Shown: positions 27,344-36,941, counted from the first letter of the stretch. The stretch is DNA of 64,000 nt from Methanosarcina thermophila TM-1 (GCF_000969885.1 NZ_CP009501.1:2494908-2558907); one strand, 5' to 3'. The notes: generated by a model from the letters alone, not told the origin. Numbers and translations are program-made.

Positions 27344-27711
27344 ATGATGATATCGTTGAACATTAGCTTATCTTTTGGAAAAATCTGCCAAGTTATTTTA
27401 ATTTTCCTTCTGAAGATTTCTCACAGTCTTAGAGACAATTTTCTGCACAGAACACATATTGGACAGTGAAAAAATCCCATTCAGACCGAGAATTTTAGTA
27501 ATTACCCTATATTACCCTACATGTTTCTGGTAGTTTCCCGACGATTTCTTATTAGAAAGAACCTTTAAGATTTCATGTTAGAAGGAATGCTTAGTGATAT
27601 TCTATCAAAAAGGTAGTTTCAATGACCGTATTTGTTTCAATGACTGTATTTAAAAGGGACCTGTTAAGATAGAATAAACTTCACTAGCTTAAAATGATAC
27701 GGAGTTGAAAA

Positions 27712-28860
27712 ATGGAAATAGTAGAAAAGCACAGATCAAATTGTACGGAATGCGGACAATGCCTTGAAGTCTGTCCTCGCTACAATGATCTCTGCTTGAT
27801 TGGCCGGCTTTACAGTTACCTTGAGGGGAAAGCAGAGATTGATTCCAAGTTCCTGTTGCGTTGCCTGACCTGTGGGCTCTGTGTGGATGCCTGCCCCGAG
27901 AATCTGGGAATTAAAATGCTTATTTCTCCTGCCAGACAGAAATGGGTTAATGAAAACGGGCTTACCGATAGGCAGACAATGGTAGATCCCGAGTCTAAAA
28001 ACAACCTTTTCAGGAAAATTGCCGAGCTTGATGAAACCCATATATATAAGAAAAGCCCGGGATCGGTAGTGTATTTTCCCGGTTGTGCAGGAACATATAT
28101 CAACAAAATCATGGCGCAGTCTACTGTTGCCCTGCTGGAGAAAGCAGCAGTCGATTATACTGTTCTTAGCGGGGTTGAGTACTGTTGCGGAGCCGTGTCC
28201 GCAGGTGCAGGCGATCCCGGACCTATGCGCAGAAATGGACAGCTCAATATTGAAGAAATTAGAAGAAGAGGAGCGAAAATTCTTATTACTGCCTGTCCGG
28301 GCTGCTTCAAAGCGTTTAAAGATATCTATCCGAGAATGTTTGAGAATCTTGATTTTCAGGTGCTGCATGTTTCCCAGTACCTTGAGCTTCTGGTAAGGGA
28401 AGGAAAACTTATTCCTGAGACTGTTCTCAAGCATAGAGTCTTTTATCACGATCCCTGCCATCTGACCAGGGCAATGGGCGTAAATCAGGAAGCGAGAGAT
28501 GTGCTTAAGAGTATACAGGGTACTGAACTTGCCAACGAAACCACAGAAAATTCAGCCTGTTGCGGTTTCGGAGGTGGGGTAAGGGTTAATTACCCATCCG
28601 AGTCGCTAGATATAGCTTCCGATCGCTACAGGGCTGCTGAAAAATTGGGCTGCGATGTAATTATCACAAACTGTGGAGGCTGCATGCAGAATCTTATTGA
28701 AGCCGGGAAGGGTGAAATAATAAAAGTTTTCGACCTTGCAGAATATCTTTCCCTCGCCTGTGGAATAAAAATCGAGAGAGACGATACAAGAATGCTTGAA
28801 CTCGTCAACAAAGCTTACAGGCTCTGCGTCTCAGGGTACGGAAAATCTGATGATTGCTGA
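27712..28860 (+). CDS. HdrD/GlpC-like iron-sulfur protein with two CCG domains
   Basis: 382 residues. The N-terminus has two 4Fe-4S ferredoxin motifs (CTECGQCLEVCP near residue 16 and CLTCGLCVDACP near 52). Two cysteine-rich CCG domains follow ('GCAGTY', 'YCCGA', 'CPGC'; then 'DPCHLTRAMG', 'ACCGFGGG', 'NCGGC'), the layout of HdrD and other heterodisulfide-reductase-like subunits. The CCG motifs bind the non-cubane 4Fe-4S clusters that reduce disulfides in HdrB/HdrD. No hdrE or electron-transfer partner is adjacent. It precedes the methylamine operon by 740 bp on the same strand but has its own ribosome binding site. Its disulfide or quinone-like partner is unknown. Confidence 0.8.
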   Translation: MEIVEKHRSNCTECGQCLEVCPRYNDLCLIGRLYSYLEGKAEIDSKFLLRCLTCGLCVDACPENLGIKMLISPARQKWVNENGLTDRQTMVDPESKNNLFRKIAELDETHIYKKSPGSVVYFPGCAGTYINKIMAQSTVALLEKAAVDYTVLSGVEYCCGAVSAGAGDPGPMRRNGQLNIEEIRRRGAKILITACPGCFKAFKDIYPRMFENLDFQVLHVSQYLELLVREGKLIPETVLKHRVFYHDPCHLTRAMGVNQEARDVLKSIQGTELANETTENSACCGFGGGVRVNYPSESLDIASDRYRAAEKLGCDVIITNCGGCMQNLIEAGKGEIIKVFDLAEYLSLACGIKIERDDTRMLELVNKAYRLCVSGYGKSDDC

Positions 28861-29597
28861 GAAATATGTATATATATTTTTTCATTTTTAGGAGATTTCA
28901 ATTAAGTAGCATAAAATAATTGAATAAATTAAATATGTCCCTCTTAAAAAAATAAACTTTGAAATTCTTCTAGAATATATAAATAACGATAAAATCAAAT
29001 TAGAATTAAAACTAGCAGCTATCGCCTTGTTTATTCTTCAAAATGTTTAGGAATTAACAGGATGTCAGTTATTTATTCACAATAATTCTTGATTTATTGT
29101 ATTTACTTCTTATAAAGTTCATATTTTTGGATTTACTTGAGGAAGTTTATAAAAGTCCGTTTTGATTATCTATTATTTATATTTTTTGATAATTTTATTT
29201 TGATTTCTTCCTCAATATACTTATAAAATGGGTAATACCAAAAAATATATATACAACCCCTAGTTTTGGTTTAGTTTTTTTAAAAAAATATATATAGAAG
29301 AAAAGTTACCTGTTTATTGAGACATCTAAAAGATGATAATCAGACGGGACTGATGAGGCATAAAAACACTACATTGTTAAAATGCTCATTAATCTCTGTC
29401 AGCATAATCATGAGTTTCTCATGATTTTGTCTCGCTTATGGTATCATGGTTTCCCACCCATGATACTCATGAGCTTCTTCCTGTACATTTCATGGTTTCA
29501 TCCTGTGGCATGAGTCCACTACTTAAATATCACATATAATCATGATATTCAGGAAGAAGTGTCTTTAAACTTTAAAAACTAAAACGGAGGATGCAGT
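28861..29597 (+). promoter_or_regulatory. Promoter and long hairpin-rich leader of the methylamine operon
   Basis: 737 bp without a gene. TATA-like runs occur at about 29243-29254 ('aaatatatatac') and 29285-29296. Either would give a leader of about 280-330 nt. The leader contains perfect hairpins aatcatgag/ctcatgatt (29406-29426) and gtatcatgg/ccatgatac (29441-29466), the palindrome ctcatgag (29466-29473) and more CATGA motifs. The Shine-Dalgarno GGAGG is at 29586-29590. Long leaders are known for Methanosarcina methyltransferase operons; the role of these hairpins is not known to me. Confidence 0.6.
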
Positions 29598-30239
29598 ATT
29601 AGCAAAGAAGAATTGCTTCAGGAACTTGCAGACGCTATAATCTCCTGTAAGAAAGATACAGTACTCGCTGCTGTTGAAAAAGCTAAAGGAGAACTGGAGC
29701 CTTCCGAAATAATTGAAAAAGGGCTCGCTGCAGGTATGAATGAAGTAGGTATCCTTTTTGAGAGAGGAAAACTTTTCCTTCCACACGTAATGATGGCTGC
29801 CGATGCAATGACTGCAGGAGTTGAAGTTCTTAAGGATCTTATGCCTGAAGGGACTTCCGGCTCAAAGCTCGGTGTTATTGTGAACGGTACCGTAGAAGGT
29901 GACGTTCATGATATTGGAAAATCAATCGTGTCCACAATGCTCCAGTCTGCTGGTTTTGAGGTGCATGATATCGGACGTGACGTTCCAATCAGGAATTTTA
30001 TTGAGAAGGCAAAGGAAGTCAATGCTGATATGATTGGACTCTCAGCCCTTATGACCACAACCCTCCAGGGACAGAAGGACGTAATCGAGCTTCTCAAGGA
30101 AGAAGGGCTCAGGGACAAAATAAAAGTCATGGTCGGTGGTGCACCTGCAACCCAGGCATGGGCGGACAAGATTGGTGCAGACTGCTATGCTGAAAACGCA
30201 AGTGAGGCTGTCGCAAAGGCAAAAGAGCTGCTGGCTTAA
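29598..30239 (+). CDS. mtbC: Dimethylamine corrinoid protein MtbC (apparent ATT start)
   Basis: 213 residues if initiated at ATT 29598. The N-terminal methyltransferase-associated helical domain is followed by a B12-binding domain with the base-off signature DxHxxG ('GDVHDIGKS'), then 'SALMTTT' and 'VGGAPATQ'. It accepts the methyl group from dimethylamine methyltransferase MtbB and passes it to the coenzyme M methylase MtbA (not in this window). The family N-terminus reads M-SKEELLQEL; here the codon before SKEELLQEL is ATT, seven bases after GGAGG. The nearest standard in-frame start, TTG at 29613, would lose five conserved residues and is too far from the ribosome binding site. First gene of the operon. 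Confidence 0.9.
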   Translation: MSKEELLQELADAIISCKKDTVLAAVEKAKGELEPSEIIEKGLAAGMNEVGILFERGKLFLPHVMMAADAMTAGVEVLKDLMPEGTSGSKLGVIVNGTVEGDVHDIGKSIVSTMLQSAGFEVHDIGRDVPIRNFIEKAKEVNADMIGLSALMTTTLQGQKDVIELLKEEGLRDKIKVMVGGAPATQAWADKIGADCYAENASEAVAKAKELLA

Positions 30240-30264
30240 ATTATTCTTATTTGGAGGCTAAAAA

Positions 30265-31752
30265 ATGGCAAAAACTAATGCAGTTGCAGGATTTAATGCA
30301 CTTAATGGCGTAGAATTAAACCTTTTTACTAATGAAGAACTCAAAGCAATACACTATGCTACCATGGAAGTTCTGATGAACCCCGGTGTTCAGGTTTCTG
30401 ATCCCGAAGCAAGGCAGATCTTCAAAGAAAATGGCTGCGAAGTCGACGAGGAAACCAAAGTTGTAAAAATCCCTGAATATATTGTAAGAAAAGCTCTTCA
30501 GCTTGCGCCTTCCAGATTTGTCCTCTGGGGTCGCGATAAAAAATACAATACTGTACAGGAATGCGGCGGTAAAGTGCACTGGACCTGCTTTGGTACAGGA
30601 GTAAAGATGTGCAAATACCAGGACGGCAAGTATGTAACAGTTGACTCCGTTGAGCAGGACATTGCAGACATCGCAAAACTCTGTGACTGGGCTGAAAATA
30701 TTGACTACTTCTCACTGCCAGTTTCTGCAAGGGACGTTGCAGGTCAGGGTGCACAGGATGTCCACGAGACTTTCACACCGATTGTAAACACATCTAAACA
30801 CTATCATCACATAGACCCAGTCGGCGAAAACGTCGAATATTACTGGGACATCGTAAAAGCATACTATGGCGGCGACGAAGAAGAAGCAAGGAAAAAACCA
30901 ATTTTCTCAATGCTGCTCTGTCCAACAAGCCCGCTCGAGCTCAGTGTAAATGCCTGTCAGGTCATAATTAAGGGCGCTCGCCTCGGAATCCCAGTTAATG
31001 TCCTGAGTATGGCAATGTCAGGGGGGTCGTCTCCTGTTTATCTTGCAGGCACGCTTGTAACCCATAATGCCGAAGTGCTCTCAGGAATTGTGCTTGCCCA
31101 GTTGACTGCTCCTGGAAGCAAAGTATGGTATGGAAGTTCCACAACGACATTTGACCTGAAAAAAGGAACTGCTCCTGTCGGATCTCCTGAACTCGGCTTG
31201 ATAAGCGCCGCAGTCGCAAAACTTGCCCAGTTCTATGGCCTACCATCCTTTGTGGCAGGTTCCTAGTCTGATGCGAAGATCCCGGACAGCCAGGCAGGAC
31301 ATGAAAAAACTATTACCACCTTACTTCCAGCCCTTGCAGGAGCAAACACTATCTACGGAGCTGGAATGCTCGAACTCGGAATGACATTCTCAATGGAGCA
31401 GCTGGTAATTGACAATGATATTATTAGTATGGTCAAGAAGGCTATGGAAGGGATCCCTGTCTCAGAGGAAACCCTGTCAGTGGAATCAATCCAGAAAGTA
31501 GGCATCGGAAACAATTTCCTTGCCCTCAAACAGACCAGACAGCTTATAGACTATCCTTCCAGCCCAATGCTCATCGATAGGCGTATGTACGGAGACTGGG
31601 CAGCATCTGGTTCAAAAGATCTTGCAGCAGTCGCACATGAAAAGGTCGTGGACGTTCTTAAGAACCACCAGGTAAAACCAATTGATGCAGACATCCTCAA
31701 AGATATGCAGGCTGTTGTGGACAGGGCTGATAAAGCCTTCAGAGGCATGTAA
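30265..31752 (+). CDS. mttB: Trimethylamine methyltransferase MttB, pyrrolysine protein
   Basis: 495 residues including pyrrolysine. The frame runs through TAG at 31264-31266, exactly codon 334, the known pyrrolysine position of MttB. It continues with intact family sequence ('[15 protein letters not shown]') to TAA at 31750. Without readthrough the product would lose its last third. Pyrrolysine is thought to bind and orient the methylamine in the TIM-barrel active site for methyl transfer to Co(I) of MttC. A GGAGG lies nine bases before the ATG. No pyl genes are in the window. Confidence 0.96.
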
Positions 31753-31775
31753 AAACAGGAGCAGGAGATCTAAAA

Positions 31776-32429
31776 ATGGCAAGCAAAGAAGAGATTTTAG
31801 CAAAAGCAAAAGAAGCGATTACTGAGTTCGATGAGGAAATGGCGGCTGAAGTCGCAGAAGAAGCCCTTGCTGCAGGGATTGATCCTGTAGAACTTATTGA
31901 AGAAGGATATACTGCAGGCATGCAGGAAGTAGGAGAGAAGTTTGAACAGGGATCTCTTTTCCTGCCTCATGTGATTGCAGCCGCAGAGGCTATGAAAGCA
32001 GGAATAGATGTCATTACACCGGAAATGGAGAAGCGTAAATCCGAGACAAAGAACCTCGGAACTGTTGTTATAGGAACCATAGAAGGTGACATTCACTCCA
32101 TTGGAAAGGACATCGTAGCCTCCATGCTCAACATCGCAGGTTTCAAAGTTGTGGATCTTGGAAGGGATGTTCCTATTAAAACCTTCGTCGAAAAAGCAAA
32201 GGAACTCAAACCCCAGGTTGTCGCATCCTCCGCTCTTATGACAACCACAATGGTCAACCAGATTCAGATTGAAGAACAGCTGAAGGAAGCAGGCATCCGC
32301 GATCAGGTTAAAACCATGGTCGGAGGCGCTCCTGTAACCCAGGACTGGGCAGACAAGATCGGCGCAGACATCTATGGTGAGAGCGCTAACGATGCAGTCG
32401 CTAAGGTAAAAGCAGCCCTGAAAAGCTGA
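31776..32429 (+). CDS. mttC: Trimethylamine corrinoid protein MttC
   Basis: 217 residues, a paralogue of MtbC in the same operon. It has the same two domains, with the corrinoid His in 'GDIHSIGKD', 'SSALMTTT' and 'VGGAPVTQ'. It takes the methyl group from MttB. Preceded by GGAG six bases upstream of ATG, 23 bp after mttB. Both paralogues keep every corrinoid-binding residue. Confidence 0.95.
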   Translation: MASKEEILAKAKEAITEFDEEMAAEVAEEALAAGIDPVELIEEGYTAGMQEVGEKFEQGSLFLPHVIAAAEAMKAGIDVITPEMEKRKSETKNLGTVVIGTIEGDIHSIGKDIVASMLNIAGFKVVDLGRDVPIKTFVEKAKELKPQVVASSALMTTTMVNQIQIEEQLKEAGIRDQVKTMVGGAPVTQDWADKIGADIYGESANDAVAKVKAALKS

Positions 32430-32454
32430 GAAACAGCCCTGGTAAACGGTTTAA

Positions 32455-32652
32455 ACTGTAGAAAATGTGATCTTCGGAACACATTTTCTGCCACAGTTTA
32501 TTGTGCAGTTTTTGCGGATTCTTGATGTTGATATAAGCAAGAAATATCTTGCAGACATTCGCAGGCTGCACCTTCTGGCTGTGGAATTGGGACTGGGAGA
32601 TCCCCCATCCCTGAGGGAGTTCCACAGCATTCTGAAAAATGGAGGGACTTTT
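32455..32652 (+). promoter_or_regulatory. Structured mttC-mttP intercistronic leader
   Basis: About 220 bp separate mttC and the likely mttP start. The segment has two strong hairpins. The first is agaaaatgtg/cacattttct (about 32459-32487). The second has the outer stem ctgtggaa (32579-32586) / ttccacag (32620-32627), with GGGA/TCCC pairing inside. The second ends 13 bases before the mttP Shine-Dalgarno. The frame of mttP is open across it, but the good GTG start is after it. It could tune mttP expression or be an mRNA processing site. Confidence 0.45.
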
Positions 32653-33699
32653 GTGGATTTAAAAACTTTAAAAAAACAGGAAAATAAAAGAAAAATCAGT
32701 AAAGGGTATATGTGGGCCCTTTTTTGTGCTGTTTTCTGGGGTCTCTGGTATCTGCCAGGAACTGTTGTCTGGGTACTCAACCCGTTCGATGAGATGTATG
32801 CCGCCATTGCCAAAGCAAGTGGAGACGGCATGTCCCTTGTTGTTACTGCTGTTCTGATCACTGCCTTCAATGCACTCACTGTTATGCTTGCGCTTATGGT
32901 CTGGAATGGAGTGCTTGGAAAGTACGGGGAACTGGGCAGGACTCTTAGGGAATTCCACCCCTGCTCCAAATGGTTCTTCCTTGCCTCGATCTTCGGTGGC
33001 CCGATAGCAATTCTCGGTTCTTTTATTGCTATGGGCTTTATAGGAGGAGCATTTGCAGCCGTTGCTGGCCTTCTTTATCCTGTTATAGGTTCGATTCTTG
33101 CCTATTACTGGTACGGAGAAAAAATCTCAAAGAGAGCAATAATCGGCATTGGAATCATTGTCCTTGGAGGTATTTCTATTTACGGCGGTGGAGTTCTGAC
33201 AGAACTTTCTTCAGGTAACATCCCCTGGATAGGATATCTCGGAGGTTTGATGGCTGCTGCCGGCTGGGGCATTGAAGGTGCAATTGCAGGTAAAGGACTT
33301 GACATCGCAGAGCCGGATGCTGGGCTCACCCTTCGTTTCCTTGGAGAAAACATAATCTGGTGGGTTATTATCGTGCCGATTCTGGCAATCCTTGGCTTCC
33401 CGATGTACTCATTTGCATTCCAGGTTTTCGAGCCTTTAACTCTGCTGGTCCTAGTCTTCGCAGGTATCACATTTGGTTTCTGTTATGTTACCTGGTACAA
33501 GTCTTTCCCGCTTATAGGAGTTGGAAGAGGTCAGGGCATTGGAAACCTGTACGGGTTCTGCGCTGTTATATTCATATTCCTCTTCTTCGGAGACATGCCA
33601 GAGTGGACTATTATTTTAGGCGGTTTGCTCTGTATCATAGGGAGTTTCATCATGTTTACTGAAGATACAAGTGCACTTGAAACCCTGAGAGGTGAGTGA
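32653..33699 (+). CDS. mttP: MttP, putative methylamine permease
   Basis: 348 residues from GTG 32653, which sits seven bases after GGAGG (32641-32645). The frame extends upstream to 32467, but that part is structured leader. About ten membrane segments in two similar halves resemble drug/metabolite (EamA-like) transporters. 'GFIGGAFAAVAGLLYPVIGSILAYYWYGEKIS' is the typical half-repeat ending (about residues 125-155). Its place in the methylamine operon is the basis for calling it a trimethylamine/dimethylamine permease; transport has not been shown as far as I know. Confidence 0.85.
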   Translation: MDLKTLKKQENKRKISKGYMWALFCAVFWGLWYLPGTVVWVLNPFDEMYAAIAKASGDGMSLVVTAVLITAFNALTVMLALMVWNGVLGKYGELGRTLREFHPCSKWFFLASIFGGPIAILGSFIAMGFIGGAFAAVAGLLYPVIGSILAYYWYGEKISKRAIIGIGIIVLGGISIYGGGVLTELSSGNIPWIGYLGGLMAAAGWGIEGAIAGKGLDIAEPDAGLTLRFLGENIIWWVIIVPILAILGFPMYSFAFQVFEPLTLLVLVFAGITFGFCYVTWYKSFPLIGVGRGQGIGNLYGFCAVIFIFLFFGDMPEWTIILGGLLCIIGSFIMFTEDTSALETLRGE

Positions 33700-33996
33700 A
33701 TGAGCCAAAGACGTCCTATTAAGTTCAGGATCCTAGAACTTTTCCTTGATGGGAAAGAGCACTGGAATTACGAGATTGTTTCGAAGATCCAGGAAGAATA
33801 TGACATGAAGAGCGACTATGGCAGGGACAGCATCAACTTCGATATTATCGAACTGGCATCCGGAGGGATGTTGAAAGACCTGGAGCAGAAAGTTGACGAG
33901 AGCGGAATCTACAAAAAAGGTTTCCTTCTGCACAGGTACAGGATAACTGACTTCGGAATAACCAGGGCATCCGATGCCTGCCTTAGAGGCTTATAA
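33700..33996 (+). CDS. Small winged-helix-like protein in the methylamine operon
   Basis: 98 residues; its ATG directly abuts the mttP stop codon, so translation is coupled. 'RPIKFRILELFLDGKEHWNYEIVSKIQEEYDM' at the N-terminus and 'HRYRITDFGITRASD' at the C-terminus look like a winged helix: a helix-turn-helix followed by a 'YRITDFG' wing strand. It could be an operon-specific regulator or a transporter accessory protein. I know of no characterised homologue. Confidence 0.7.
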   Translation: MSQRRPIKFRILELFLDGKEHWNYEIVSKIQEEYDMKSDYGRDSINFDIIELASGGMLKDLEQKVDESGIYKKGFLLHRYRITDFGITRASDACLRGL

Positions 33997-34013
33997 TCTC
34001 AAGGAGGGAAAAC

Positions 34014-34163
34014 ATGACACAAACAGCAGTGGCTCTGGAGGCTTACAACAATTACTGGGCGAATTCCTTCATACCGGCAGCCGATATCATGTGGATAGTT
34101 TTTATCCTGATTCTGGCAATAGTAGCCCTCTGGCAAGCCAGAACCTTTGTATCCAAATTCTGA
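34014..34163 (+). CDS. Small single-pass membrane protein in the methylamine operon, 49 residues
   Basis: AAGGAGGG lies six bases before ATG at 34014. The frame encodes a short polar N-terminus ('ALEAYNNYWANSF') and one membrane helix ('IMWIVFILILAIVALW'), then a basic end. Its position between mttP and mtbB suggests a small subunit of the MttP permease. It is short and has no paralogue in the window. The strong ribosome binding site makes a real gene likely. Confidence 0.75.
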   Translation: MTQTAVALEAYNNYWANSFIPAADIMWIVFILILAIVALWQARTFVSKF

Positions 34164-34218
34164 ACCCCAAAATACAGCTTATTAAATTGTATTTAAGATA
34201 AATGAAAAGGTGAGAAAA

Positions 34219-35622
34219 ATGGCAACCGAATATTCTTTGCGTATGGGAGACGGGAAGAGAATCTTCCTTACAAAAGATAAGATCATGGAGGAGATTGAGG
34301 CAGGTACTGGAAATGCTGCCGACCTTGGTGAAATCCCTGCTCTGAATGCCAATGAAATCGACAAGCTTGCTGAAATCCTCATGATGCCCGGCAAGGCTGT
34401 GAGTGTGGAACAGGGCATGGAAGTTCCTGTAACGCACGATATAGGTACTATAAGGCTCGACGGTGACCAGGGCAATAGTGGCGTTGGAATTCCTTCAAGC
34501 CGTCTTGTTGGGTGCATGATGCACGAGAGGGCTTTTGGTGCCGACACAATGGAACTGGGACACATTGACTACAGTTTCAAGCCTGTAAAACCTGTTGTTT
34601 CAAACGAGTGCCAGGCAATGGAAGTCTGCCAGCAGAACATGATTATTCCGCTGCTTTACGGTGCAATGCCCAATATGGGACTCTATTATACCCCGGATGG
34701 TCCTTTCGAGAACCCTGGTGACCTTATGAAAGCTTTCAAGATTCAGGAAGCCTGGGAATCAATGGAACACGCTGCAGAACACCTGACAAGGGACACGGTC
34801 TGGGTTATGCAGAAACTCTTTGCCTCAGGAGCCGATGGGGTCAATTTCGACACAACAGGTGCAGCAGGAGACGCTGACGTGTACGGTACCCTCCATGCGG
34901 TCGAAGCCCTTAGAAAAGAGTTCCCTGATATGTACATTGAAGTAGGAATGGCAGGGGAAATGGTGCTTGGCATGCACGGAAACCTTCAGTACGATGGGGT
35001 GACCCTTGCAGGTCTGTGGCCTCATCAGCAGGCTCCTCTTGTTGCAAAAGCCGGAGCAAACGTTTTCGGTCCTGTCTGCAATACAAATACCAGCAAAACC
35101 TCAGCCTGGAACCTTGCCCGTGCAGTTACCTTCATGAAGGCAGCTGTGGAAGCTTCTCCAATTCCCTGCCACGTTGATATGGGCATGGGAGTCGGCGGAA
35201 TCCCCATGCTTGAGACTCCTCCGATTGATGCAGTTACGAAAGCAAGCAAGGCAATGGTCGAAATTGCAGGCGTCGACGGCATATAGATCGGGGTCGGCGA
35301 CCCTCTGGGTATGCCGATCTCCCACATAATGGCTTCTGGTATGACAGGAATTAGAGCTGCAGGCGACCTTGTTGCAAGGATGCAGTTCTCAAAGAACATG
35401 CGCATAGCCGAGGCAAAAGAGTACGTGGCAAAGAAACTCGGGGTCGATGTCATGGACCTTGTAGACGAGCATATCATGCGCGAGCTGCGTGAAGAACTCG
35501 ATATCGGTGTAATCACCTCAGTCCCTGGAGCCGCAAAAGGCATTGCTGCGAAAATGAATATCGAAAAGCTGCTCGATATAAAGATAAATTCCTGCGACGT
35601 CTTTAGAAAACAGATAGCCTGA
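34219..35622 (+). CDS. mtbB: Dimethylamine methyltransferase MtbB, pyrrolysine protein
   Basis: 467 residues including pyrrolysine from ATG 34219. TAG at 35284-35286 is codon 356, the known pyrrolysine site. Family sequence continues after it ('[18 protein letters not shown]') to TGA at 35620. The product demethylates dimethylamine to monomethylamine, methylating MtbC. An alternative start nine bases upstream (34210) is less likely because the 34219 start gives the known length and codon number. Last gene of the operon. Confidence 0.96.
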
Positions 35623-36275
35623 GGAAAGAGTTCAGGCAGCAAATTAAATGTTCCTCCACAGCAGGGGTAAAAAGACCTAAAAGAACAAACACACGCCACT
35701 AAAAAGAGCTATAAAAAACCAGCGAATCCCGAGGCAGGTTTGAGAAGTTTATCCTTGAAAAAAAACGGCAATTATCTCCCCTGCTGTTGTTCTATTTTTT
35801 AATTATTTCTTATGCACTTTTTAATTATTTCTTTATAGCTAGCAGAATTCGACTCTGTTCTATTTTGTACTCATATCTCAGTCATTTCCTGTACCACTTT
35901 TATAAAAAATAAATAAGACTTATTCTTTTATGATAATGAGTGTATTTTATAATGGACGATTTTATATATTTTATATACGGATTATAATGCGAAAAATAAA
36001 GCTATAATTATGAAAATTAAACGTAAAAAATTTTTATATAAAATTAAAAATAATAAGGATTTGGGGGCGGATTTGGGGGCGAATCACTTCTAATTGAAAT
36101 AAATTTTGTTTAATCTATGTTTATATTCAGGAAGTTTGTCAATGTATTATATCCGGTAAATAAGGCTAAATAAACATAACGGACGGAAGATTCTAAAAAT
36201 ACCATGAGAGTGGGAAGAAAATGAAAAAATTAAAATACTGTAACACAAAACAAAAAATATACAGAGGTATTTCAT
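35623..36275. other. Intergenic region after the methylamine operon
   Basis: 653 bp, mostly AT-rich, with no gene seen. Just after mtbB there is a weak gaggaa/ttcctc inverted pair. Around 36058-36080 'atttgggggcg' occurs twice. TATA-like runs near 35962 and 36040 may belong to the lipoprotein gene downstream. Nothing else is supported. Confidence 0.5.
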
Positions 36276-36896
36276 ATGAAGAGAACACTATTCACAATAT
36301 TAATAGTTAGTTTATTAGCAATTAGTGTTGTTGGCTGTACATCTACGGAGAACGCGACATCGGTACCTGCTAATGAAGCAGCATCCCCTGCAAATTCTGT
36401 ACCCTCTCCCGCAGATGAAAATACTACCGGCACGAATATTATCACTATGGAAGAAGCAAAGGAAATAGCTCTTACTCATGCCGGACTTACAGAAGCTGAT
36501 GTTACTTTTATTAAAACAGAGCTTGGCATTGACGATGGTAGACAGGAGTATGAAATCGAGTTTTATAGCGGTAATAGGGAGTATGATTATGAAATTGATG
36601 CGTCTACCGGAAAAATTTTAAGTTATGACTCTGATGTGGAAAACTATTCAATATCAGGAAATAGGCAATTAAGCCAGAATAACACGTATATTGGTGAAGA
36701 AAAAGCCAGATCCATTGCACTTGCAAGGGTTCCAGGAGCAACGGAATCCAATATTCGGCTTCATCTGGATACAGAAGATGGAGTAGCTGTATATGAAGGA
36801 TCTATTGTTTATAACAATGTGGAGTATGAATTTGAAATCAATGCATCTACTGGAGAAATTGTAAAATGGAGCTCTGAATCTGTTTTTGACGACTGA
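36276..36896 (+). CDS. Lipoprotein with two PepSY-type domains
   Basis: 206 residues. The N-terminal lipoprotein signal is a hydrophobic run ending SVVGC, so Cys is the anchor. A Ser/Pro/Ala-rich linker follows, then two PepSY-like repeats: 'MEEAKEIALTHAGLTEADV... YEIDASTGKI' and 'EEKARSIALARVPGATESN... FEINASTGEI'. PepSY domains are extracytoplasmic and often inhibit or sense peptidases. The gene stands alone with a GAGG ribosome binding site and a hairpin terminator 45 bp downstream. The partner is unknown. Confidence 0.85.
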   Translation: MKRTLFTILIVSLLAISVVGCTSTENATSVPANEAASPANSVPSPADENTTGTNIITMEEAKEIALTHAGLTEADVTFIKTELGIDDGRQEYEIEFYSGNREYDYEIDASTGKILSYDSDVENYSISGNRQLSQNNTYIGEEKARSIALARVPGATESNIRLHLDTEDGVAVYEGSIVYNNVEYEFEINASTGEIVKWSSESVFDD

Positions 36897-36941
36897 TCCT
36901 TGCAGCATATTAATAATTTAATCGCTAATAGGCTCCTACAA

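Noticed and set aside
32467-32652. N-terminal extension of MttP by 62 residues
   Set aside because: The region forms strong hairpins, and a GTG with ideal GGAGG spacing follows at 32653. Transporters of this type begin near there.
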